Source: Roseimicrobium gellanilyticum (GTDB lineage: Bacteria; Verrucomicrobiota; Verrucomicrobiia; Verrucomicrobiales; Verrucomicrobiaceae). From it: 64,000 nucleotides of DNA. Shown here one piece after another: positions 43,602-50,107 of the stretch. The stretch covers positions 1,178,001 to 1,242,000 of the forward strand of contig NZ_QNRR01000001.1 of the NCBI RefSeq assembly GCF_003315205.1, read 5' to 3'. The position numbers and the translations under genes are program-made. The notes under the pieces are model-generated. The model was given only the letters and a program-made list of their open reading frames with translations. It searched no databases and had not been told where the DNA came from. Numbering within the stretch: the first letter of the stretch is position 1; each line of letters opens with the position of its first letter.

Positions 43602-44027
43602 ATGTCCTTCCCCCAACTGGACATGTCACACCCTATCTTCAGAGACTACACGTGGGAATTGGACGTCGTTCCGCCCTGGCGCGTTGAAGACTGTGAGCAC
43701 TGCCTTGAATTCACCCAACCGGAGAGCGCGGGCGCAGTCCACATTAGCGGTGCATGGAAAAGCAATGGTGTCGTTTCAGAAACAGAAATGTTGTCCCAGG
43801 TCACCGAGCACTGTTCTGACGACGCCGAACCGGAGAAAGTGCGGTGCGGAGCGTTTGCTGGCTACGTTGCGGAGTACGTCGACTGGCAGGAAGGCACCTT
43901 CTGGAAGAAGTGGTTCGTGGCCCGGGGGCGCAGTCTACTTTTCATTTCCTACAATTGCCCACAAGGCGACGAGGACTTTGAGACGGAGGAGGTGACATCC
44001 CTTCTGTCGTCGTTGCGTTCGAAGTAG
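43602..44027 (+). CDS. Uncharacterised small cytosolic protein
   Basis: A 141-residue protein (ATG at 43602; a TTG ten codons upstream exists) with no signal peptide or membrane segment. The sequence is aromatic- and Cys-containing, with 'FRDYTWELDVVPPWRVEDCEHCLEF', in short pieces 'FWKKWFVARG' and 'LLFISYNCP', and a C-terminal helix. The pattern is reminiscent of small beta-sheet DUF proteins seen in immunity or stress contexts, but I do not recognise the family. It is divergent to acyP and followed by a VOC-family gene 67 bp later. Confidence 0.5.
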   Translation: MSFPQLDMSHPIFRDYTWELDVVPPWRVEDCEHCLEFTQPESAGAVHISGAWKSNGVVSETEMLSQVTEHCSDDAEPEKVRCGAFAGYVAEYVDWQEGTFWKKWFVARGRSLLFISYNCPQGDEDFETEEVTSLLSSLRSK

Positions 44028-44094
44028 CGAGGATGATGGGGGAGACAGGCGCGTTTCCAAGGAGTACGAGTCTGTCTTGTAGTAGTGAAACCGT

Positions 44095-44454
44095 ATGAGA
44101 TCAGCTTCCCTCAATCTCGTGGTGCTCCGCTCTTCTGACCTCGCGCGAGCGGCGGATTTCTACACGCGACTGCTCGGGCTGGAGTTTGTGAAACACCGGC
44201 ACGGGAATGGTCCGGAGCATTTCTCGGCGGAAGTGGGCGGGAGTGTTTTCGAGCTGTATCCCCTCGTACCGGAGGGTCCATCCACCTTGGGAACGCGTGT
44301 GGGGTTCAGGGTTCCGTCGTTGGAGGCGGCAATTGCAGCGGTCAGCGGGCCGTATCCAGATGCCGTCCTGTCGCCGCCGAAGGACTCCGCGTGGGGACGC
44401 CGTGCGGTGATCGTGGATCCAGATGGGCATCGGGTGGAACTCGTGGAGGACTGA
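44095..44454 (+). CDS. VOC family (glyoxalase/bleomycin resistance) protein
   Basis: A 119-residue protein of the vicinal oxygen chelate fold: two beta-alpha-beta-beta-beta modules. The first begins 'SLNLVVLRSSDLARAADFYTRLLGLEF' and the second 'GTRVGFRVPSLEAAIAAV', ending 'WGRRAVIVDPDGHRVELVED', where 'DPDGHRVEL' is the typical final strand with a metal-ligand Glu. Members bind a metal and act as isomerases, dioxygenases or antibiotic-binding proteins; the specific activity cannot be told. Confidence 0.8.
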   Translation: MRSASLNLVVLRSSDLARAADFYTRLLGLEFVKHRHGNGPEHFSAEVGGSVFELYPLVPEGPSTLGTRVGFRVPSLEAAIAAVSGPYPDAVLSPPKDSAWGRRAVIVDPDGHRVELVED

Positions 44455-44585
44455 GGCTCAAGAAAACCCCACACCGGAGGTGACATCCGGTCTTTTTCGG
44501 CTAAGGGTGCAGGCTGCACTTTTCCGGGCCTGTCCCGGGAAGGTGCTTTCCTGTCTTCAAACTCCATCCCTGTCTTCATCCTTCC

Positions 44586-45755
44586 ATGACCGCCCTTACC
44601 GTCAAACCCCGCTCACGTCTCTTTCACGGCCACGAGTGGGTCTACGCCAGTGATGTCCAGAATATCACCGGCAGTGCTGAGCCAGGAGATGTGGTAGCGC
44701 TGAAGGATGTAAAGGGCAAGCCGCTGGGCAGTGCGATCTACAATCCGAAGTCGCAGATCGTCGCCCGCCGCTTCTCCTACCGGAAGCAGGACCTCGACCA
44801 GGAATTCTTCGTCCGCCGCATTGAGCGTGCGCTGAACTATCGCAAGACCCTGCCGCTCGACCAGAATCTCTGCCGCATCGTGTGGAGTGAATCGGACGGC
44901 CTGCCCGGCCTCATCGTGGACCGTTATGGTGACCACCTGGTAATGCAGACGCTGACTTTCGCGATGTCCGCCAGGCAGAACCTGATTGTGGCTGCCCTGG
45001 TGGAACTGTTGCAACCCAAGTCCATCACCGCCCGCAATGACTCGCCCGTGCGCAAGGCAGAGGGGCTGGAGCTGGAAAAGAAGCTGCTGCACGGCGCGGC
45101 GCCTGAGCCCTTCGAGTACAAGACGAATGGCATGGTCTTCCAGATCGACCTGATGGAAGGTCAGAAGACCGGGATGTACCTGGACCAGATTGACAACTAT
45201 TCCCTCGTCGCCCGTCACGCGAAGGGCAAGCGCGTGCTGGATTGCTTCACCAACCAGGGTGGCTTCGCCCAGGCGGCGGCTCTTGCCGGTGCGCGTGAAG
45301 TCATTGCCGTGGATGTGAGCGAGAGCGCGGTGGAGATGTGCCTGCGCAACGCCCGCAGTGCTGGCGTGGCCATTGGTGCGCGCGCAGACAATGTCTTCGA
45401 CTACTTGAAGACCGCGGAGAAGGCGGGCGAGCAGTATGACCTCATTGTGCTGGATCCGCCGAGCTTCACCAAGTCCAAGCAGTCCCTCACCGATGCCATG
45501 CGCGGATACAAGGAAATCCACCTACGCGCCATGAAGATGCTCCAGCCCGGCGGCATTCTCGCCACCTTCACCTGCTCACACCACGTGAGCATGGGCGACT
45601 TCCGCATGATGATCAATTCCGCGGCCGTCGATACCCGCCGCACCCTGCGCTATCTCGACACTTACACTCAGCGCGCCGACCATCCCGTCATCACCGGCAT
45701 CCCGGAGACCGAATATCTCCGTGGGTATGCGTTGGAGGTGATTGGGGGGTGGTGA
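44586..45755 (+). CDS. rlmI: 23S rRNA m5C methyltransferase, RlmI family
   Basis: A 389-residue protein. The N-terminal PUA domain is 'VKPRSRLFHGHEWVYASDVQNI', then an EEHEE region 'RIVWSESDGLPGLIVDRYGDHLVMQ', then the SAM domain with 'KRVLDCFTNQGGFAQAAALAGAREVIAVD' (motif I, Gly-rich) and the catalytic 'LIVLDPPSFTKSK' plus 'TFTCSHHVS' with the Cys. This order is that of RlmI, which methylates C1962 of 23S rRNA in E. coli. Length and motifs are complete. It is not obviously in an operon; an inverted repeat follows it. Confidence 0.88.
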   Translation: MTALTVKPRSRLFHGHEWVYASDVQNITGSAEPGDVVALKDVKGKPLGSAIYNPKSQIVARRFSYRKQDLDQEFFVRRIERALNYRKTLPLDQNLCRIVWSESDGLPGLIVDRYGDHLVMQTLTFAMSARQNLIVAALVELLQPKSITARNDSPVRKAEGLELEKKLLHGAAPEPFEYKTNGMVFQIDLMEGQKTGMYLDQIDNYSLVARHAKGKRVLDCFTNQGGFAQAAALAGAREVIAVDVSESAVEMCLRNARSAGVAIGARADNVFDYLKTAEKAGEQYDLIVLDPPSFTKSKQSLTDAMRGYKEIHLRAMKMLQPGGILATFTCSHHVSMGDFRMMINSAAVDTRRTLRYLDTYTQRADHPVITGIPETEYLRGYALEVIGGW

Positions 45756-45774
45756 GCGAAGTGAGCGGTAGTTC

Positions 45775-45922
45775 AGTAAGCAGTGAGTAGTGAGTGGTAA
45801 GTAGCAGGTGGAACTGAGTCTGGATTGGCGCGGCATGCGCGATTCATCTGTAGCGAGACTCAGCGTTCGATGACCGTTGACTCTTGACCGGTCGTCTCAG
45901 GTTCGACTACTTACTGCTTACT
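45775..45922. repeat. Intergenic inverted repeat with AGTAAGCAGT core
   Basis: AGTAAGCAGTGAGTAGT (45775-45791) and ACTACTTACTGCTTACT (45906-45922) are inverted copies matching at 16 of 17 positions. Around each, further degenerate GTAGTnAGT-type heptads continue (for example TGAGTGGTAAGTAGC and TTTACTGTTTACTGG). The 114-bp middle is not coding. It may be a repetitive extragenic element that can fold into a long hairpin; copies elsewhere in the genome cannot be seen from here. Confidence 0.5.
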
Positions 45923-45944
45923 AATTTACTGTTTACTGGCTCCC

Positions 45945-46919
45945 ATGCGCCTCATCTTCCACCAAGCCGGCCTGCCTTCCGAAGTTCTCAAACTGGAGCC
46001 GTATGATCCGCCGGCGCCACAACGGCATGAGGTGCTGGTGCGTATGTTGTATGCGCCCATCAATCCGGCAGACCTGAACTTCATTGAGGGCACGTACGGC
46101 AAAAAGCCGAGCTTCCCCGCGCTGCCCGGAAATGAAGGCTGTGGTCGCATCGAAGCAGTGGGGGATGAGGTGGAGTCCCTGGAGGTGGGGGATCTGGTGA
46201 TTCCCCTGCACCCCATTGGCACCTGGTCGAGGCATCTTCTGGCGGCGGAGAACCAATTTGCGAAGCTGCCCTCGGACTTGGAGCCCGTGCAGGCCAGCAT
46301 GCTTCGGGTGAATCCCACCACCGCCTGGCAGATGCTTCATGAGTTCCGCGAGCTGCGGAAGGGTGAGGTGGTCGCGCAAAATGCAGCGAACTCCGGTGTG
46401 GGCCGGGCCGTAATTCAGATCGCAAAACACATGGGGCTGCGGACGGTGAACTTCGTGCGACGGGAGTCGGTCATCGAGGAACTCACCGTGCTGGGAGCCG
46501 ACTCGGTGCTGATTGATGGCGGATCAGACGAGGCGGCGGCTCGGAGTGCCGTAGGAGACCAGCCCTTGCGTCTTGCCTTGAATGCTGTGGGTGGGGACAG
46601 TGCGCTGCGGCTGATGGACCTGCTTTCCACTGGCGGAGCCCATGTGACCTATGGGGCCATGAGCCGGCGCAGCCTGAAAATTCCGAACAAGTTTCTCATT
46701 TTCAAGAATCTTGAAATTCGCGGGTACTGGCTGACCCGGTGGATCGAGCAGGCGTCCCACATCGAGATCGGGAACGTGCTCCGCCCCCTGGCGGAGATGA
46801 TGATCGAGGGGGCGCTCAAATTGCCTGTGGAGAAAGTCTTTCCCATTGAGGATTTTGCGGAGGCCGTACGCCTTGCCGCTCAGGACGGACGCAGTGGGAA
46901 AGTGGTCCTGGCGCTGTGA
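45945..46919 (+). CDS. MDR-family reductase, MECR/2-enoyl thioester reductase-like
   Basis: A 324-residue zinc-free medium-chain dehydrogenase/reductase. The N-terminus 'RLIFHQAGLPSEVLKLE', 'YAPINPADLNFIEGTYG', 'LPGNEGCGRI', the cofactor motif 'AQNAANSGVGRAVIQIAKHMG' and 'GYWLTRWIEQ' match mitochondrial trans-2-enoyl-CoA/ACP reductase (MECR/Etr1) and its bacterial relatives better than alcohol dehydrogenases. It should use NADPH to reduce an enoyl thioester or a quinone-like substrate. The zinc-site residues of alcohol dehydrogenases are absent. The tatA gene follows after 32-44 bp. Confidence 0.8.
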   Translation: MRLIFHQAGLPSEVLKLEPYDPPAPQRHEVLVRMLYAPINPADLNFIEGTYGKKPSFPALPGNEGCGRIEAVGDEVESLEVGDLVIPLHPIGTWSRHLLAAENQFAKLPSDLEPVQASMLRVNPTTAWQMLHEFRELRKGEVVAQNAANSGVGRAVIQIAKHMGLRTVNFVRRESVIEELTVLGADSVLIDGGSDEAAARSAVGDQPLRLALNAVGGDSALRLMDLLSTGGAHVTYGAMSRRSLKIPNKFLIFKNLEIRGYWLTRWIEQASHIEIGNVLRPLAEMMIEGALKLPVEKVFPIEDFAEAVRLAAQDGRSGKVVLAL

Positions 46920-46963
46920 AAGTTCCCATTGCAGCCCCACGTTAGGGGAGTATGCTTACATTC

Positions 46964-47218
46964 ATGAACCATCCAATCCTCGCAGGCATCGGCCCGTTTG
47001 GCACGACTGAGATGATCATCGTCGCCATTCTCGTGCTGGTGCTTTTCGGAGCCAAAAAGCTTCCGACCTTCGCCCGTAGCCTCGGCAAGAGCATGGGTGA
47101 ATTCAAGAAGGCGCGTGAGGAGTTCGAACACGAACTTACTTCCGCCCAGGATGACGTTTTGAACACCCCCACAAAGCAGCCGGAGCAGAAACGCATCCCG
47201 ACTACGACGGAGGTGTAA
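46964..47218 (+). CDS. tatA: Sec-independent translocase protein TatA/TatE
   Basis: An ~84-residue protein. One transmembrane helix 'EMIIVAILVLVLFGAKKLP' with the FG-x-x-x-LP hinge is followed by an amphipathic helix 'ARSLGKSMGEFKKAREEFEHEL' (in two parts) and a polar tail. It forms the protein-conducting assembly of the twin-arginine pathway. ATG 46964 is 13 nt from AGGGGAG; ATG 46952 is only 1 nt from it, so the later start is preferred but not certain. A hairpin terminator follows the stop and overlaps the start of the next gene. No tatB or tatC is in the window. Confidence 0.88.
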   Translation: MNHPILAGIGPFGTTEMIIVAILVLVLFGAKKLPTFARSLGKSMGEFKKAREEFEHELTSAQDDVLNTPTKQPEQKRIPTTTEV

Positions 47219-47247
47219 GGACGGGATATCCATTCTTGCCAATTCGC

Positions 47248-47291
47248 ACCGCTTCATGTTGCCTCGCCGCAGCATGAAGCGGTTTTCTTTT
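47248..47291 (+). terminator. Hairpin after tatA overlapping the next start codon
   Basis: A perfect 11-bp inverted repeat ACCGCTTCATG (47248-47258) / CATGAAGCGGT (47273-47283) with a 14-nt loop is followed by TTTCTTTTA. It has the form of an intrinsic terminator for tatA. Its 3' arm contains the ATG (47274) and first codons of the next gene. Confidence 0.65.
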
Positions 47292-48203
47292 ATCCTTGTC
47301 GCATGGGTGGTGTGGCTGGCGACTGCCGCCATCCTGCCGGCTCAGGAAACGCCGAAGGTGGTGCCGAGGCGGCAGGTCACCATGTGCTCCTACAACTTGA
47401 AGAACTACCTCAAGATGGAGCGCTTCGTGAAGGGCGTGCGCACGGAGGGTATCGACAAACCGGAGAACGAGAAGGAGGCCGTGGTAAAGAGCATCGTGGC
47501 CATCCAGCCGGACATCCTTGGACTTTGTGAAATCGGGACGATGGAGGATGTGCAGGGCCTCCAGCGGCGTTTGAAAGAGGCAGGGCTCGACTTGCCCCAT
47601 GTGGAGATGGCCGGGGGAGGGGATGCCACACGCAAGTTGGCGCTGCTGACCCACCTTCCAATTGTGGCGCGCCATTCGCAGACGAAGCTCTCGTATCAGA
47701 TCGGACAGCACATTTTTCCGGTCTCGCGTGGCTTCTTGGATGCGACGGTTTTGCTGCGCCCGGGCTGGGAGCTGCGCTGTGTGGGTGTGCACCTGAAGTC
47801 CAGGCGCGAAGTGCCGGAGGGCGATCAGGCACTGATGCGACGCAATGAAGCTCATCTCCTGCGCACGCATCTGGAAGGCGTCCTCAAAGCAAAGCCCGAA
47901 ACAAAGGTGGTCTGCTATGGTGACTTCAATGCGCATGCGCATGAAGCCGCCATGGTGGAAATCGAAGGCGTGCCGGGCATGGAGCTCTCCATGCGCGACG
48001 TGCGCCTGCGCGATCGCCACGGCCTCACCTGGACGCACTACTGGGAGTTTGCCGATGTGTATTCTCGCTTCGACTACTTCTTCGTGAGCCGTGAACTCCA
48101 GCAGCACGTGAATCACAAGGAGTCCTACATCTACGACACGGAGAACTTCGATGAAGCCAGCGATCACCGGCCGATTGTGCTGAAGATTGATCTGGCGAAG
48201 TAG
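47274..48203 (+). CDS. Secreted endonuclease/exonuclease/phosphatase-family protein
   Basis: A 309-residue exported protein; the ATG at 47274 starts a clear signal peptide (MKRFSFILVAWVVWLATAAILP, cut near PAQ), while the ATG at 47256 adds six residues and is also possible. It has EEP-fold motifs: 'TMCSYNLKNYLK', 'DILGLCEIG' (metal Glu), 'CVGVHLKSRREVP', 'VVCYGDFNAHAHE' (D-x-N) and 'FDEASDHRPIVLKI' (S-D-H). All catalytic positions are present. It probably cuts phosphodiesters of nucleic acids or phospholipids outside the cytoplasm. The start codon lies inside the terminator-like hairpin that follows tatA. Confidence 0.8.
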   Translation: MKRFSFILVAWVVWLATAAILPAQETPKVVPRRQVTMCSYNLKNYLKMERFVKGVRTEGIDKPENEKEAVVKSIVAIQPDILGLCEIGTMEDVQGLQRRLKEAGLDLPHVEMAGGGDATRKLALLTHLPIVARHSQTKLSYQIGQHIFPVSRGFLDATVLLRPGWELRCVGVHLKSRREVPEGDQALMRRNEAHLLRTHLEGVLKAKPETKVVCYGDFNAHAHEAAMVEIEGVPGMELSMRDVRLRDRHGLTWTHYWEFADVYSRFDYFFVSRELQQHVNHKESYIYDTENFDEASDHRPIVLKIDLAK

Positions 48204-48280
48204 GGAGGCAGGGATACTTCGAAGAAACGTCTCGTGAGAAGGCAGACCCGAATGAGGAAGATCTATCGCAACATGTACTA

Positions 48281-48483
48281 CCTTGCGCGAAGCGCTTTGG
48301 AGTGCGTGTGCGAAGCACCGCTTTGAGCGGAGCGATTTCGTCATGCCTTCCTTGAAGCCTCGGATGGCATGAACGCATGGCATACCGCTGTTTGTGGTTT
48401 GCAGCTTTTGGTGGTGCCCTTCCGTGATGTTCCTTCGTTCAAAGCGGTGCTTCGCACCGCACTCCAAAGCGCTTCGCGCAAGG
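48281..48483. repeat. Long inverted-repeat extragenic element (46/45-bp arms)
   Basis: The left arm 48281-48326 starts CCTTGCGCGAAGCGCTTTGG and the right arm 48439-48483 is its reverse complement apart from one base present only in the left arm. The arms flank 112 bp with no coding frame I can support. The sequence could fold into a ~45-bp hairpin and looks like a MITE or REP-type mobile repeat. It fills most of the 423-bp gap between the EEP gene and the BlaI-like repressor. Confidence 0.7.
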
Positions 48484-48566
48484 TGGTGGCTTGAGTCGTT
48501 GCCTCAGCAATGCTGTGTGTTTTCCATGTCCCGAGACGTCCCGGTTTCAACTGTAGCGCCGATTCG

Positions 48567-48627
48567 TGCTAAAAAATTAGCAGAAAAGTCTTGCTGCCAG
48601 TTGGTTGTTCATGCTAAAAAATTAGCA
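48567..48627 (+). promoter_or_regulatory. Twin palindromic operators of the BlaI-like repressor
   Basis: The 16-mer TGCTAAAAAATTAGCA, an inverted repeat of TGCTAA around AAAA, occurs identically at 48567-48582 and 48612-48627, 45 bp apart (about four helical turns). The second copy ends on the A of the repressor's ATG (48627). The arrangement is what autoregulation by a BlaI/MecI-type dimer would need. Confidence 0.65.
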
Positions 48628-49004
48628 TGCCAACGAAATCCAGCCAATTGAGCCGGCGCGAGAGGCAGATCATGGATATCATCTATGTCCGTGGAGAAGC
48701 CACGGCGGCGGAGGTGGTGGAGTCCATGACAGATGCGCCGAGCTATTCCGCCGTGCGCGCCTTTTTGCGCATCCTTGAAGAGAAAGGTTTTCTCAAACAC
48801 CGTGAAGACGGAAAGCGGTATGTTTTTCTACCCACGGAGCCCCGTGAGAAAGCAAGCAAGTCCGCACTGAAGCAGGTGGTGCAAACCTTTTTTGATGGCT
48901 CGCTCGCGAGTGCTGTGGCTGCCCTGGTGGATGGCCGGGAGAAGATTTCAGACGAGGAACTCAAACGCCTCGAGGAAATCATTCAGAAGGCCAAGAAGCG
49001 CTAG
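48627..49004 (+). CDS. BlaI/MecI/CopY-family transcriptional repressor
   Basis: A 125-residue winged-helix repressor: 'LSRRERQIMDIIYVRGEATAAEVVESM' (HTH), 'YSAVRAFLRILEEKGFLKHREDGKRYVFLP' (recognition helix and wing; given in parts) and a helical dimerisation end 'ALVDGREKISDEELKRLEEIIQKAKKR'. BlaI-type repressors are inactivated by cleavage by a partner membrane protease of the BlaR1/M56 group, two copies of which lie downstream on the same strand. Two identical palindromes in its promoter suggest it represses itself and the downstream genes. Confidence 0.88.
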   Translation: MPTKSSQLSRRERQIMDIIYVRGEATAAEVVESMTDAPSYSAVRAFLRILEEKGFLKHREDGKRYVFLPTEPREKASKSALKQVVQTFFDGSLASAVAALVDGREKISDEELKRLEEIIQKAKKR

Positions 49005-49033
49005 GCAGAAACCTTTCATCATTCCTCCGTGAC

Positions 49034-50035
49034 ATGAATCCGTCTTTCATTCCTATGTGTCGTGCTGCACAGCTGGCTGGTGGAGTTGTTGCCGCTGGGA
49101 TTTTCCTCACCTGCGCTTGTCTTCAACTCCAAGCTGCACCGCCTCCGTCAGTGCAAGCGGGAGGTAAGTACGTCGTTATCGACTGCATTCTCGTGGAGTG
49201 CGCGAGCACGGAGGCCATCGAGAAGGTTGTTGCCATGGGTGTGAAAAACAGTGATGCGCGTAAGGGTTCGCAAAGCGTCCCGGGTGAACTTGCGATGCTG
49301 CCAGGGGTACGCTTGTTTGCTTCGGGAAGGACGTATGCGCCGCTTGAGACGGAGTCGAAGGTCGGTGCGACCCGCCCGGTGGCAGAGGGTGGGGGATTGA
49401 CGTATCACTTCAACACCTTTCCCGTGGTCACTCCAGACGGCGTGACCTTGATCATCAGGCGCCCGTTGAAAGAGATCCGAGGCGCCACTGCCAACAGCGG
49501 AGGCAATGTAAAGTCTGAATCGAACGAGACGGTGGTCAATCTCAGCCCTAATGGCCTGGTGGTGCTCGATGGTTATGAAGGGAGGGAGCTGCCGCGGCGC
49601 AGGTATATTTACCTGCTTTCCGCAGTTGCGGTTCAGGCGGATGCAAGTGGGAACATCCCGTCGCCTGGTTCAGCACCGGGGGTGATTGGAGGGCCCGATG
49701 GTCTTGAAGGGAAGCCCTCACTCAAGGAGCGGGCCACAAAGGTCGTCATTCCGTCCGTTGAGTTCAACAATGCGACCATGACGGAAGTGGTTGAGTTCTG
49801 TCGTGCGAAAGCGAAGCAACATGATCCCACCGGACAGGGAATGACTCTTCACCTCTCAGCAGGCGCAGCGAAGTCGCAAGCCCGGGTGACACTGTCCCTT
49901 AAGAACGCGACTTTGACGAGAACGCTCGGCACAGCTGCACATCTCGTTGATATGCGCCTTCATCAGGAGGACAACAGCTTCAAGATATCGACTCAAAAGG
50001 AACTCGAGGCCCAGCGCTACACTCCGAAGCCTTAG
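49034..50035 (+). CDS. BlaR1-like paralogue lacking the M56 protease domain
   Basis: A 333-residue protein. The N-terminus 'MNPSFIPM' matches the M56 gene downstream (MNPSLIPV), then jumps straight to a segment matching that protein's fourth helix ('CRAAQLAGGVVAAGIFLTCACLQLQAA' versus 'SRAAVCLGGIGALALLALCAGLQLHAA', each in part). The rest parallels its periplasmic domains: a secretin-like region ('LPGVRLFASGRTYAPLETES', 'VVTPDGVTLIIRRP', 'ETVVNLSPNGLVVLDG') and an STN-like unit ('VVIPSVEFNNATMTEVVEFC'). No HExxH is present. It is either a secreted or a single-helix membrane protein, derived by internal deletion. The function is unknown. Confidence 0.7.
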   Translation: MNPSFIPMCRAAQLAGGVVAAGIFLTCACLQLQAAPPPSVQAGGKYVVIDCILVECASTEAIEKVVAMGVKNSDARKGSQSVPGELAMLPGVRLFASGRTYAPLETESKVGATRPVAEGGGLTYHFNTFPVVTPDGVTLIIRRPLKEIRGATANSGGNVKSESNETVVNLSPNGLVVLDGYEGRELPRRRYIYLLSAVAVQADASGNIPSPGSAPGVIGGPDGLEGKPSLKERATKVVIPSVEFNNATMTEVVEFCRAKAKQHDPTGQGMTLHLSAGAAKSQARVTLSLKNATLTRTLGTAAHLVDMRLHQEDNSFKISTQKELEAQRYTPKP

Positions 50036-50080
50036 CTGAGCAGGCTCGAGGACATCATTCACCAGGCCAGGAAGCGTTAA
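50036..50080 (+). pseudogene. Vestige of a second blaI 3' end
   Basis: Directly after the previous stop, the frame 50036-50080 reads LSRLEDIIHQARKR-stop. This is nearly the same as the end of the BlaI protein (LKRLEEIIQKAKKR-stop), and the bases between the stop and the following ATG are also similar at both sites. No upstream part of blaI is left. It marks a tandem blaI-blaR1 duplication. Confidence 0.75.
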
Positions 50081-50107
50081 GCAGAATTCTCATTTTACTT
50101 CTGTGTC

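Noticed and set aside
47202-48467. 421-codon - strand frame across the endonuclease-family gene
   Set aside because: Opposite strand of a gene with intact EEP motifs and signal peptide; no domain is visible in the antisense frame.
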